This document shows positions 34,548 to 43,934 of a stretch of 60,676 nt of DNA, piece by piece. The translations under genes were made by a program, and so were the position numbers. Within the stretch, counting starts at the first letter, position 1, and each line of letters starts with the position of its first letter. Below the pieces are notes generated by a model. That model had not been told where the DNA came from, made no database searches, and worked only from the letters and a program-made list of their open reading frames with translations. Origin of the DNA: an uncultured Prevotella sp. (GTDB lineage Bacteria > Bacteroidota > Bacteroidia > Bacteroidales > Bacteroidaceae); contig CAMBOI010000017.1 of NCBI GenBank assembly GCA_945869265.1, forward strand, positions 1 through 60,676, given 5' to 3'.

Positions 34548-36497
34548 TTAGCGAAGCGACTCAATCTCTTCCAGCCAAAGACTTGAGCAGGCATCGCTCG
34601 GCATGCGCCAGTCGCCTCGGGGACTGAGGCTCACGCTTCCCACCTTAGGACCGTCGGGCAGACAAGAGCGCTTGAACTGCTGGGCGAAGAATCGGCGGAA
34701 GAAGGTGTGCATCCAGTGGAGTATTGTCTCGCGGTCGAAGGTGCCTGCATCGGGATTGCTGCCGTCGAAAGCCTTCTCTGCCATAAGCAAAAGGCGCGAG
34801 GGCGAGAAGCCGAAGCGCAAGTAGTTATAGAGGAAGAAATCATGGAGCACGTAAGGCCCGACGAGATCTTCGGTCTTCTGCTTGATATTGCCGTTCTCAT
34901 CGGCAGGAATCAGTTCAGGGCTAATTGGAGTGTCGATAATATCGAGAAGTGTGGCGCGACTCTTTTCATCCACATCATTCGACGCAACATAGCTGACGAG
35001 ATGGCGGATGAGTGTCTTGGGAATGCTGGCGTTGACACCATACATCGACATGTGGTCGCCGTTGTATGTCGCCCAACCGAGAGCAAGTTCGCTAAGGTCG
35101 CCAGTACCGATAACCATTCCGTTCACCTTGTTGGCATAATCCATTAGAATCTGTGTGCGCTCGCGAGCCTGACCGTTTTCATAGGTGACATCGTGCACAG
35201 AGATGTCGTGACCGATGTCCTCAAAATGCTGAGTGACACTCTTGGCGATAGGTATCTCCACCGAGGTGACGCCAAGAGATGACATCAGCGCGACGGCATT
35301 ATCGTGGGTGCGGTCGGTAGTGCCGAATCCTGGCATGGTGATGCCGTAGATGCCGCTGCGGTCGAGCGACAGATAGTCGAAGGTGCGCACGCATACAAGA
35401 AGGGCAAGGGTAGAGTCGAGTCCACCACTGATACCCACTACCACATGCTTACAACCAGTGTGATGAAGACGCTTGGCAAGTCCGGACATCTGGATATTGA
35501 GGATTTCCTCGCACGATGCCGCCATATCGCCGGTTTTGGGAATGAATGGCAGTGCTTCTACGGGATGCAGCAGAGTGAAATCAGCACGAGGGATAACCGT
35601 CTTTGCAGCAATAAAGTCGGCCACTCCATGACGTTGTGCATTGACGAAGGTCGTGTTGGAGCGTCGCTCTGCCCTTATGCGCTCAATGTCAATCTGCTGG
35701 ATTTCCATCTGCGGCTGAAGGGAGAATCGCTTTGCCTCGGCAATTATCCGTCCGTTCTCGACGATGATGGCATTGCCGCCATATACTACATCCTGGGTGC
35801 TCTCGCCGAATCCGCTCGACGCATACACATAACCACTGATGGTGCGTGCGCTCTGTTGTGCGAGCAACGAGCGCAGATAGGCATGCTTGCCGATGAGTTC
35901 ATCGCTTGCCGAGAGATTGAAGATGATGTCGGCTCCTGCAAGGGCGAGATTGTTGCTCGGCGGGACAGGTGCCCATACATCCTCGCATATCTCGATGCCG
36001 AATTTCACACCGTCGCCAGTGGTGAACACCTTGGGGCGTGAGGATATGACAGCAGGACTGCCCGCGAAGTAGACAGTGCGCTCGTCGGTGAGATCCTGTG
36101 CCGAGGCAAACCATCGCTTCTCGTAGAACTCACTGTAGTTGGGCAGATATGTCTTGGGGACAATACCAAGCACCGAGCCCTGCTGGATGACTACGGCACA
36201 GTTGAGAAGCAATCCATCCACTGCCACTGGCATTCCGACGATGGAGATGATGTCCATCTTGCGGGTGTCGTTGAGAAGTGAGATGAGCGACTCCTCGGCT
36301 CGTCGGAGCAAGACGTCGGAACGGAAGAGATCCTGGCATGTATAGCCGGTGATGGAGAGTTCGGGGAAGACGATTATCTCTACTCCGCGCTCTTCCGCCT
36401 CAGATACCATCGACGTGATCTGGGTTACGTTGTAGTCGGTGTCTGCCACCTTCACACTCGGTATGGCAGCGGCAACAGTTGCATATCCGTATTTCAT
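34548..36497 (-). CDS. nadE: Glutamine-dependent NAD+ synthetase
   Basis: Makes NAD+ from deamido-NAD+ using ammonia drawn from glutamine. The 649-aa length matches the two-domain type. The N-terminal nitrilase-fold glutaminase (about 1-290) shows Glu in PELSITGYTC, Lys in VPKTYLPNYSEFYEKRWF and nucleophile Cys in GIEICEDVWAP. The C-terminal synthetase has the PP-loop VGISGGLDSTLALLV (about 352-366) and GTGDLSELALGWATYNGDH. It starts 9 nt after the stop of the DUF2027/Smr gene, indicating co-transcription. Complete, without anomalies. Confidence 0.97.
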   Translation of the reverse strand: MKYGYATVAAAIPSVKVADTDYNVTQITSMVSEAEERGVEIIVFPELSITGYTCQDLFRSDVLLRRAEESLISLLNDTRKMDIISIVGMPVAVDGLLLNCAVVIQQGSVLGIVPKTYLPNYSEFYEKRWFASAQDLTDERTVYFAGSPAVISSRPKVFTTGDGVKFGIEICEDVWAPVPPSNNLALAGADIIFNLSASDELIGKHAYLRSLLAQQSARTISGYVYASSGFGESTQDVVYGGNAIIVENGRIIAEAKRFSLQPQMEIQQIDIERIRAERRSNTTFVNAQRHGVADFIAAKTVIPRADFTLLHPVEALPFIPKTGDMAASCEEILNIQMSGLAKRLHHTGCKHVVVGISGGLDSTLALLVCVRTFDYLSLDRSGIYGITMPGFGTTDRTHDNAVALMSSLGVTSVEIPIAKSVTQHFEDIGHDISVHDVTYENGQARERTQILMDYANKVNGMVIGTGDLSELALGWATYNGDHMSMYGVNASIPKTLIRHLVSYVASNDVDEKSRATLLDIIDTPISPELIPADENGNIKQKTEDLVGPYVLHDFFLYNYLRFGFSPSRLLLMAEKAFDGSNPDAGTFDRETILHWMHTFFRRFFAQQFKRSCLPDGPKVGSVSLSPRGDWRMPSDACSSLWLEEIESLR

Positions 36498-36506
36498 AAT
36501 TCAATC

Positions 36507-37586
36507 TTATTTTATTGTTACTTGTGTGGCGCCATATCCATATTCCTGGAACGACGCATCCTGATAGGGCATATTCTTGAAGCGATAGCGCAACTCGTGG
36601 ATGACGGCTTGGCGAAGCACACCCTCTCCCTTGCCATGGATGAACACAATCTTGCGTCCCTTCTGATTCTTGTATTCAAAGATGGTGTTGCGCACTTTCT
36701 CCAACTGATAGTTGAGAATGTCGCTATTAGTCATGCCGGCTGTTGTGTCGAGCAGTGCATTGATATGCAAATCGACTACTACGGGAGCGTCCTTGTCATC
36801 CTTTGGTTTTGGTGCGTGAGACACTGGTCGGGGCATGTCGGCCTTCACCTTTTGCATCATCTCTTTCTTTAACGCTTTGGCGTCAAGTGTCAGAGAGCGA
36901 GGCAGTTGGTCGTTCTCGATGATAGTATGCAAAAGAGCCGGTTGCTCGAAGAAATCATTATCCTCGAAGGTGTGGAGCTTATAGAATTTCACAGGGTCGA
37001 TACGGAATTCCGAATCCACTACCGGTTTCTTTAGGAATGGTTTCTTTCGCTTGTAGGCAATTATCTGGACATTGATATGCTCCATTGCGGCAAGGTCTTC
37101 ACGCCCGAACTCCTCGATGAAGAGTTTGGTGTTGGGATCGATCTCACCCGTGGAGCGCAGAGACCAACTGTTGCCTTCGGCAGTCATATATGCGTAGTGT
37201 ATATAATAGTTGCTGTCGTTGACGATGTATGTCTCGAATCGCGATGACGTGATAGCCTTGACATCCATCGGTACGAAGGCGATATAGGCATTGAGTTTGT
37301 CGCCTCCCTTGCGCTCTTCGGCTGGAGCCTTGAATGTCACGGGGCGGTCGGCAGGGTCGTAGTCGAAGTCGTCGTCGGGTATCTGAATACCTTTCTTCTG
37401 CACCTTGTCGGCCACTATCTTCGACGTACTGTAGTCTTCGTCATTCACTACCACTACGTCGTTTATCGGTGTAGGAATCTGGAATCCGTCCTCATCCTCC
37501 ACAAGCACTATATTGTTTCCCTGGAAGCCGGCAACTTTTCCGCCGCCCACTTCGCTCACGAATTTCACTTTATCTCCTATTTTCAT
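36507..37586 (-). CDS. DUF2027 and Smr-domain protein
   Basis: A Bacteroidetes-specific 359-aa protein. The N-terminus MKIGDKVKFVSEVGGGKVAG looks like a KOW/SH3-like small barrel. The centre is the DUF2027 region (about 90-260). The C-terminal Smr domain, as in MutS2, has VVDLHINALLDTTAG, FIHGKGEGVLRQAV (the HGxGxG motif) and the final GYGATQVTIK. Smr domains bind or nick nucleic acids, and in MutS2 have been linked to collided ribosomes. Here MutS parts are absent. It lies between queA (47 nt upstream) and nadE (9 nt downstream). Exact function unknown; nucleic-acid binding is a reasonable inference. Confidence 0.88.
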   Translation of the reverse strand: MKIGDKVKFVSEVGGGKVAGFQGNNIVLVEDEDGFQIPTPINDVVVVNDEDYSTSKIVADKVQKKGIQIPDDDFDYDPADRPVTFKAPAEERKGGDKLNAYIAFVPMDVKAITSSRFETYIVNDSNYYIHYAYMTAEGNSWSLRSTGEIDPNTKLFIEEFGREDLAAMEHINVQIIAYKRKKPFLKKPVVDSEFRIDPVKFYKLHTFEDNDFFEQPALLHTIIENDQLPRSLTLDAKALKKEMMQKVKADMPRPVSHAPKPKDDKDAPVVVDLHINALLDTTAGMTNSDILNYQLEKVRNTIFEYKNQKGRKIVFIHGKGEGVLRQAVIHELRYRFKNMPYQDASFQEYGYGATQVTIK

Positions 37587-37633
37587 TAATATCTTAATTC
37601 TTTAATATTTTTATATTCTAATTTTTTAATTCT

Positions 37634-38878
37634 TTAATTCTTAATCAGGCAGCTGTCGCCATAGCTCAGGAATCGGAAATCATGAGCAAGGGCGTAGTCA
37701 TATATACGTCGCCATTCACCCTTCACAAAGGCACTGACGAGCAAGAGCAGTGTGCTCTGCGGCTGATGGAAATTGGTGACGAGGATATCGACGATATGAT
37801 ACTCGAAGCCTGGGGCGATGATAATCTGTGTGGAAGAATGAAGAGCTTTGCGCGAGTTGCGGTCGAGATAATCGCTTATCTCGCGCAGAGCATCGATGGT
37901 GTCGAGTGGGGCAGTGCCCTCGGCGGCAAGTCGCTCGGCATAATCGTATGGCTCCCACTGACCCACATGCAGTTGCTCTTCGGTGAGATTGGGATTGTCG
38001 TGCAATTTAACTCCCATATAGTAAAGGCTTTCGAGCGTGCGCACACTCGTCGTACCGACAGCGATTGCCTTACCGCCATGTGCGATGAGTTTGTCGATGG
38101 TCTTCTTGTTCACACAGATATATTCGGTGTGCATCTCGTGCCCCTCAATCTCCTCGCTTTTCACGGGTTTGAATGTTCCAGCACCCACATGCAATGTCAG
38201 TTCCTCACTGTCGATGCCGTGAGCGTCGATGTCGGCGAGCACCTTGTCGGTGAAATGAAGTCCGGCTGTTGGTGCAGCCACCGATCCCTTTATCTTCGAA
38301 TACACAGTCTGATATGTTGTCTTGTCGCTCTCCTGAGTGTCGCGATTGAGATAAGGCGGTATGGGCAGTTCGCCGGCAGCATCAAGTATCTCGGCAAACG
38401 ACACGTCAGGATTGTCCCAACGGAATTCCACCCAATGACTGGTGCGCTCCTCATGCAGCCTTTCCACAGTGAGAGTCACCGTCTTGCCGTTGACGTCGAA
38501 AGAGCGGCTCAGCTGGCCTTCCTTCCATTTCTTGAGATTGCCCACAAGACAGTGCCAAGCACACTTGCCGTTGGTTTGGAACATCAGTTCGTAGTCGGCA
38601 GGCTCTGCCGGTTCGAGCAGAAACACCTCGATGAGTGCGCCTGTCTCCTTGCGGAAGTGCATTCGCGCCTGTATCACCTTGGTATTGTTGAACACCATTA
38701 GTGCGCCCTTGGGCAGATGGCCGGTGATATTATAAAAGATGTCCTCGCTGATGTCTCCATTTTCGAAGACGAGCAGTTTGGAGTGATCGCGCTGAGCCAA
38801 TGGGAACTTGGCAATCCTTTCGTCGGGCAGCGGATAGTTATAATCAGATATATGTATATGTCTTGGATTCATAATCAT
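37634..38878 (-). CDS. queA: tRNA preQ1-34 S-adenosylmethionine ribosyltransferase-isomerase
   Basis: Transfers and isomerises the ribosyl group of SAM onto 7-aminomethyl-7-deazaguanine in tRNA, forming epoxyqueuosine. The 414-aa protein is at the long end for QueA (about 350), as is usual in Bacteroidetes. Motifs: FNNTKVIQARMHFRKETGA, SVAAPTAGLHFTDKVL, HVGAGTFKPVK and LVTNFHQPQSTLLLLVSAF. A start at 38872 (MNPRHIHISDYNY) is at least as likely as 38878. The gene follows the PAP2 phosphatase by 5 nt and precedes the DUF2027/Smr gene by 47 nt. No preQ1 riboswitch was seen. Confidence 0.96.
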   Translation of the reverse strand: MIMNPRHIHISDYNYPLPDERIAKFPLAQRDHSKLLVFENGDISEDIFYNITGHLPKGALMVFNNTKVIQARMHFRKETGALIEVFLLEPAEPADYELMFQTNGKCAWHCLVGNLKKWKEGQLSRSFDVNGKTVTLTVERLHEERTSHWVEFRWDNPDVSFAEILDAAGELPIPPYLNRDTQESDKTTYQTVYSKIKGSVAAPTAGLHFTDKVLADIDAHGIDSEELTLHVGAGTFKPVKSEEIEGHEMHTEYICVNKKTIDKLIAHGGKAIAVGTTSVRTLESLYYMGVKLHDNPNLTEEQLHVGQWEPYDYAERLAAEGTAPLDTIDALREISDYLDRNSRKALHSSTQIIIAPGFEYHIVDILVTNFHQPQSTLLLLVSAFVKGEWRRIYDYALAHDFRFLSYGDSCLIKN

Positions 38879-38883
38879 TTAAT

Positions 38884-39582
38884 TTATGCGAGAATTAGGC
38901 TGCGGAATATGCAGTAGATGAGAGTTACGGCAAGTACGAGTGCGATGACATAGAGGTCGGAATATTTATATCCCGAACTCGTGTATTTGGATGACACATA
39001 ATCACTCTCGGAGCAGCAGAATCGCCTGTCGGCATATCTGTAGAGGAAATACATTCCTGTTCCGACAATACCGCCCCAAAGAAGTCCGCAGAGGATGTCG
39101 ATGGGATAGTGGACACCGAGATAGAGGCGCGTCCAACAATTAGTGAGCGACCATCCGACGAGCATCAATGTGACAAGGCGACTGCGCATGAGCAACGAGA
39201 AGAACAGGGCGATGCTGAACGTGTTGGCGGCATGGGCGGAGAAGAATCCATACTTTCCACCTCGATAGCCATCCACGACATCCACAAGAATACCGATCTG
39301 ATAGTCGTGTGTGGGTCGCCATCTTGCCACACCGGGTTTGACAATAAGGTCGTCAACAGTGCCTGCAAAGAGTATACACAAACCGGCACTACAGAGTATG
39401 AAGAGTATGCGGCGGAAGTTGTCGTTGTTCTTCACCACGACATAAAACAGTGATACATACAATGGTATCCATGTGGCGGCAGTGGTGAGCGACTTCGCCA
39501 AATAATCGACGAAGAGAGAGTCGCTGCCATTGAGCGTCAACAGCAGTTGCTTGTCCATTTGTATAATCGAGTGCCAATCCAT
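38884..39582 (-). CDS. PAP2-family membrane phosphatase
   Basis: Integral membrane phosphatase of 232 aa with about six helices. The three motifs of the lipid phosphate phosphatase superfamily are visible: KPGVARWRP (KxxxxxxRP, about 72-80), FFSAHAANTF (the SGH motif as SAH) and TRLYLGVHYPIDIL (RxxxxxHxxxD). Substrates in this family include undecaprenyl pyrophosphate and phosphatidic acid; which applies here is unknown. It lies 16 nt downstream of the BatD-E gene and 5 nt upstream of queA, so it is transcribed with the Bat operon. The C-terminal ~35 aa contain an extra helix (LYVIALVLAVTLIYCIF). Confidence 0.9.
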   Translation of the reverse strand: MDWHSIIQMDKQLLLTLNGSDSLFVDYLAKSLTTAATWIPLYVSLFYVVVKNNDNFRRILFILCSAGLCILFAGTVDDLIVKPGVARWRPTHDYQIGILVDVVDGYRGGKYGFFSAHAANTFSIALFFSLLMRSRLVTLMLVGWSLTNCWTRLYLGVHYPIDILCGLLWGGIVGTGMYFLYRYADRRFCCSESDYVSSKYTSSGYKYSDLYVIALVLAVTLIYCIFRSLILA

Positions 39583-39598
39583 ATCCTCAAAAAATTGA

Positions 39599-42199
39599 TT
39601 ATATCATTTCAATCATTGATGTCTTTATCCATCCTTCCTTACCGTCGGCGATGCGCACTTCCTTCCATTCCTTCATCGACGAGTCGGTAATCTCCACCTT
39701 TGTTCCTTCGTGGATGATAAACAGGTCAGTGCCGCCATTGGCAGGTGTGCTCTTGACGGCAGCGGCGGGAGAGATGACGATGGCACCCGTGCGATTGACG
39801 AGTTGGTCCTTCTGTTGCCACGCGAATAGATTCGACAATCCAAAGATGACTATCATGGCGAAGGCACCGAAGAATCCCGTCTTCTGCATCCACACTCTGG
39901 CGGTGAACAGATAGCAGAGGGCAAGCATGATTGCAAGGGCGAGTGACACGAGAGACATGGTTGCCCATCCGTCAACACTCATAATATTTACTAAGGAACG
40001 ATACCATGTTACGAAGAACATCTCCGACTCGGGCGTTATCTTGTCGATGGTTTTGCTGCGTGCCAATTGCAAGTTAAAACGTATGTCGCGGTCGCCTGGC
40101 GAGAGCAACAAGGCACGCTCGTAGTTGATGACTGCGCGCGTTATGTTTTCGGTGCGATAGTATGCATTGCCGAGGTTGTAGTATATGTCGGCACTCACGC
40201 CTTTTTTCAGCAATGCCTCGTAGTCGGCTATTGCCTGCTGATATTGCTGACGCACGTAGGCAGAGTCGGCCATCGCCTTGGTGACATGTTCGGGGACGGT
40301 GGTTTTCTGTGCCGAAGCCGTTGTCGCTAAGCCGAGGCTTAATATGAGAAGAACAGTTCCCACTCCGGCAGTCTTCACCTTCTTTTTCTTTTTCATTGTA
40401 TCCTCAATATTTTCGATGGCAGTCATTGCTGCGATGAATGTCTTGTTCATATTACCCTTAGCGTCACCTGGTGCATAGCGTTCAAACTCGCACTCGTCGA
40501 GGGCACTGATGAAGAGATTTACATTAGCCTCGCTCACCTCTCGTTCGGAGAGGCGTTGAGAGATATTGTCGCGCGAGAGACTCTCTACTGGCATGTTGAG
40601 TTTGTCGCCCACATACCCCCAAAGGGCACGGAGCACCTCGTCGTAGAACTCGTCGGAACGACCGTCAGCCATCAGTTTGTTGGCCTTGCGCAGGCGTCGT
40701 GTCGCCACCTTGTTGGCCTTCTTTCCGCGCATCTTGCCGATGTTGGCATTGTCGATGGCACGCTGGCGGAATATCACGAAGAGCGATACGAAGGCAACGG
40801 CAAGGAGTGCAAGGGCAATCCAATAGGAAGTAGAACCGAAGAAGAAATCGTTGACACCATGCAACTCCTCTGGAGTAGTCTTGATATGACGAATGTCCTT
40901 GTTGAGAAGGTCAATATCCGAACCCGTGAAATCGCTTACTCCGCCGCCCTTGGCTCCCTGAGCAATATCAAGGGAGAAGCCCTTGCTCTCGACGGTGGTG
41001 TATTTGTTGGTGGAAGTGTCGTAATAAACGAACTTCACTGGTGGTATCTCGAATTTTCCGGCATTGCGCGGTACGGCGATGAAATCGTATATCATACTGC
41101 CCTCAACACCATTGGTCGTGAGCTTGGTCTTGTCGGTGACCTTGGCGTCATAACGGTCGAAATCCTTGGGGAAGACAACCACAGGCTCCTTGATAAGCTT
41201 TAGATTGCCCACACCGCTGACAATCACCCTCAGAGTGACGGCATCATTGGTCTTGGCGGAAGTAGGAGTGAGTTGGGCGGAGATATTGAATTTCCCCACA
41301 CCGCCCGAGAAGTCGGCAGGGCGAGTGGGCAGCGGGTCAACCTGTATCGTTATGCCCGGAGCCTTTATCTTCTTTTTCATCTCGACATATCCCGAACCGC
41401 CGTTGAAGAACGCCTCGAAAGGATCCACATCACGATTCTGCATCACCACAGTGCCGTCGAATGTGATTGACGGTATCTCGAGTTTGCCCGTCATCTGCGG
41501 GAACATCACATATTGGCTCCAAGTGACGGTGCGATAGGGGCGACCGTTGTATGTCTCAACCTTGAAACTCTTCTGCTGCGGCAACTGCACCTCTTGGGTG
41601 TGGAATCCCTTGAGGTCGGGCATCTTGCCGTCGAGCCTTGTCAGTTGTACAAGAGTATATACCTTGTATGTCAGAAGTATAGGCTCTTGCTCATGCACAC
41701 GCTGCTTGTTGGCGCTCACCTTGATGAAGAGGTCTGCCCCCGAAATATGGCTTCCGGCAGTGCGCATCTGCGGTTCGTCGTCATATCCGCCACCGCCTCC
41801 GCGCTGGCTCTGCTGACGACCGCTGACCGTAATCTTGACACTATTGGATTTCAGAGTCTTGCCTTCGCATCTTATCTGAGCCGGCGGAATGGTGAAGGTG
41901 CCGTTCTTGTTGGCGCAGATGATGTAGGTGAAGGTGATGGACGACGACGAAGTGGTGTGTCCGTTCACCATCTGAAAACTAGACTGCCGCGATGTGCTCG
42001 GTCCCATCAGTACTTCGAATGCATCGGGGAAATTGCCTGCACGGAAATTATCCACATCCTGGGTGTTGATAGTGTATGTGAGTCGAAACTGCTCGCCTAC
42101 AGACACGTGCGATGGCGCACCTGCCACGAGTTTCTGAGCCGTGGCAGTGAGTGTGACTGCAAAGAGCGTCAATAATATCAAATAAAATCTTCTCATCAA
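39599..42199 (-). CDS. BatD-BatE fusion protein
   Basis: An 866-aa exported membrane protein joining two Bat (Bacteroides aerotolerance) proteins. Residues 1-22 are a signal peptide; about 23-420 are the BatD beta-rich region; a transmembrane helix follows at about 458-478 (YWIALALLAVAFVSLFVIF). At residue 602 a second, complete signal-peptide-like stretch begins (MKKKKKVKTAGVGTVLLILS, ending near ASAQ). After it come TPR repeats (about 645-705), two helices (about 749-766, 777-793) and an SH3-like domain (about 800-866), which together are BatE. The internal ATG at 40396 is preceded by GAGG at ribosome-site distance, so separate initiation of BatE is possible. It acts with the VWA proteins encoded upstream. 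Confidence 0.88.
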   Translation of the reverse strand: MMRRFYLILLTLFAVTLTATAQKLVAGAPSHVSVGEQFRLTYTINTQDVDNFRAGNFPDAFEVLMGPSTSRQSSFQMVNGHTTSSSSITFTYIICANKNGTFTIPPAQIRCEGKTLKSNSVKITVSGRQQSQRGGGGGYDDEPQMRTAGSHISGADLFIKVSANKQRVHEQEPILLTYKVYTLVQLTRLDGKMPDLKGFHTQEVQLPQQKSFKVETYNGRPYRTVTWSQYVMFPQMTGKLEIPSITFDGTVVMQNRDVDPFEAFFNGGSGYVEMKKKIKAPGITIQVDPLPTRPADFSGGVGKFNISAQLTPTSAKTNDAVTLRVIVSGVGNLKLIKEPVVVFPKDFDRYDAKVTDKTKLTTNGVEGSMIYDFIAVPRNAGKFEIPPVKFVYYDTSTNKYTTVESKGFSLDIAQGAKGGGVSDFTGSDIDLLNKDIRHIKTTPEELHGVNDFFFGSTSYWIALALLAVAFVSLFVIFRQRAIDNANIGKMRGKKANKVATRRLRKANKLMADGRSDEFYDEVLRALWGYVGDKLNMPVESLSRDNISQRLSEREVSEANVNLFISALDECEFERYAPGDAKGNMNKTFIAAMTAIENIEDTMKKKKKVKTAGVGTVLLILSLGLATTASAQKTTVPEHVTKAMADSAYVRQQYQQAIADYEALLKKGVSADIYYNLGNAYYRTENITRAVINYERALLLSPGDRDIRFNLQLARSKTIDKITPESEMFFVTWYRSLVNIMSVDGWATMSLVSLALAIMLALCYLFTARVWMQKTGFFGAFAMIVIFGLSNLFAWQQKDQLVNRTGAIVISPAAAVKSTPANGGTDLFIIHEGTKVEITDSSMKEWKEVRIADGKEGWIKTSMIEMI

Positions 42200-42226
42200 T
42201 CTTATATTAATATATATATAACGTGA

Positions 42227-43927
42227 TTACCAATTCTTGTCAAGCTTGCGCGAGCGAGGCTGCTGCATTTTGTCCTTCATGCGTTTCTGAGTGTTCTTCT
42301 CTTGCTGTATGGCGGCATTGAGCAACTGCTCAGCGTTGTCCTTGCTCATCTTCTGCTTGTCCTGTTTCTCCTTCTGCTTGTCTTGCTTCTGGTCTTTCTT
42401 GTCTTGTTCCTTCTTTTCGTCCTTTCCGTTCTTGTCCTTCTTCTGGTCTTGCTTGTCCTGATTCTTCTTGTCCTGCTGCTTCTTCTGCTGTTTCTTGCAG
42501 AGTTCAAGATTATATCGGGCTTCGTCGTCCTTGGGATTAAGACGCAGGGCGTTCTTGTATGCCTCGATAGCCTCGGCAAACATCTTGTGCGACTGGCATA
42601 CCACTCCCATATTGTGATATCCCATGGCCTTGCGTATGGCACTTGTTTCGAGTTGCACTCCGCTCTGATATGCCACAACAGCCGCCGAGTCTTTCTTTTG
42701 TGCAAAGAGGGCATTACCGAGATTGTATGCCGCCTGGGGATTGCGCGGGTTCTTCTCCATGGCCTTGCGATATGACACTTCGGAGTCGGCATGCTTGCCG
42801 CTTCGGAAGAGTCGGTTGCCCTCGCGTATGCTACTGCGGTCGTCCTGTGCTTGCGACGGGATAGCAGTAATAAGCATCAGTGGCAACATCACCGTGGCAT
42901 AACGTCGCTTGCCCTTGAAGAATCTCACGTTCTTGAGCAACGGGTTCTTACATTCAAGCAGACAAAGCTCTACAATGAGCAACAAGAGCACCAATATGCC
43001 TACTGCCTGGAATTGCTCGTCATAGTCGCTATATACCGTGCTCTCGGTTTCTTTCTTCGAGAGTTTGGCGAGTTCGTTGTCAAGTTGGCGTTGCGCGTCG
43101 CTGTTGTTATCCACGTGGATATAAGCGCCACCGCCAGCCTTGGCTATTTCGCGGCACATATCCTGATTGAGACGTGTCATCACGGTGTTGCCTCCACGGT
43201 CTTTCATATATCCTCCGTTGCCGTCGGGAATGGGAGCGCCACCGGTAGAACCGACTCCAAGCACATACACTCTCATACCCTTCTTGCGGGCATCCTTAGC
43301 AGCCTCAACAGCTCCTCCCTCGTGGTCTTCGCCGTCGGTGATGACGATGATTGCCTTGCCGATGCCTTCCTCTTGTGTGAAGCTGTTCATAGCCTTACTG
43401 ATGGCAAGGGCAATATCGGTTCCTTGAGTGGCTATGAGTGAGGGCTGAATGTCGGAGAGGAACATCTTTGCCGAAACATAGTCGCTTGTGATTGGCAGTT
43501 GGATGAATGCGTCGCCGGCAAAGACGATAAGACCAATCTTGTCGTCGGTGAAATTGTCAACAAGATTCTCCACCATCATCTTGCAGCGATCGAGACGGCT
43601 CGGAGTGACATCCTGCGCAAGCATCGAGTTGCTGATGTCCATGGCGATGATTGTCTCGATGCCCTGTCGCTTCTCGTGACTTATCTTTGTGCCAAACTGT
43701 GGGCGTGCGAGCATGACGATGATGAGTGCGAGTGCTGCTTCAAGCAACCAGAACTTGACCGACGGGCGCCAGCGTGACACATCGGGCATGAGCTGCCTGA
43801 CGAGTTGAGGGTCGCCAAACTTGCGGAGTCGCTTTTTCTGCGCCCTTGTCATCATAAACCTCAGCAATGCCAGAACGGGAATCACGGCAAGGAGGTAAAG
43901 GTATATAGAATCTTCAAATCTAAACAT
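42227..43927 (-). CDS. BatB-BatC fusion protein (VWA plus TPR)
   Basis: A 566-aa inner-membrane protein. Helices at about 9-26 and 58-75 precede a von Willebrand A domain with the metal site AMDISNSMLAQD (Asp97, Ser99, Ser101) and ITDGEDHEGG. A third helix is at 306-325. Then KRRYATVMLPLMLITAIPSQ (about 341-360, AQ next) is a leftover BatC signal sequence, followed by TPR repeats (about 365-480) and a Lys/Gln/Asp-only linker (about 480-526). In Bacteroides BatB and BatC are separate; here they form one frame. If the leftover signal crosses the membrane, the TPR part is periplasmic. Bat proteins aid survival under oxygen, but their molecular role is unresolved. Gap to batA 7 nt. Confidence 0.9.
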   Translation of the reverse strand: MFRFEDSIYLYLLAVIPVLALLRFMMTRAQKKRLRKFGDPQLVRQLMPDVSRWRPSVKFWLLEAALALIIVMLARPQFGTKISHEKRQGIETIIAMDISNSMLAQDVTPSRLDRCKMMVENLVDNFTDDKIGLIVFAGDAFIQLPITSDYVSAKMFLSDIQPSLIATQGTDIALAISKAMNSFTQEEGIGKAIIVITDGEDHEGGAVEAAKDARKKGMRVYVLGVGSTGGAPIPDGNGGYMKDRGGNTVMTRLNQDMCREIAKAGGGAYIHVDNNSDAQRQLDNELAKLSKKETESTVYSDYDEQFQAVGILVLLLLIVELCLLECKNPLLKNVRFFKGKRRYATVMLPLMLITAIPSQAQDDRSSIREGNRLFRSGKHADSEVSYRKAMEKNPRNPQAAYNLGNALFAQKKDSAAVVAYQSGVQLETSAIRKAMGYHNMGVVCQSHKMFAEAIEAYKNALRLNPKDDEARYNLELCKKQQKKQQDKKNQDKQDQKKDKNGKDEKKEQDKKDQKQDKQKEKQDKQKMSKDNAEQLLNAAIQQEKNTQKRMKDKMQQPRSRKLDKNW

Positions 43928-43934
43928 GACGATA

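Noticed and set aside
38879..38883. preQ1 riboswitch before queA
   Set aside because: Only 5 nt separate queA from the upstream gene, leaving no room.
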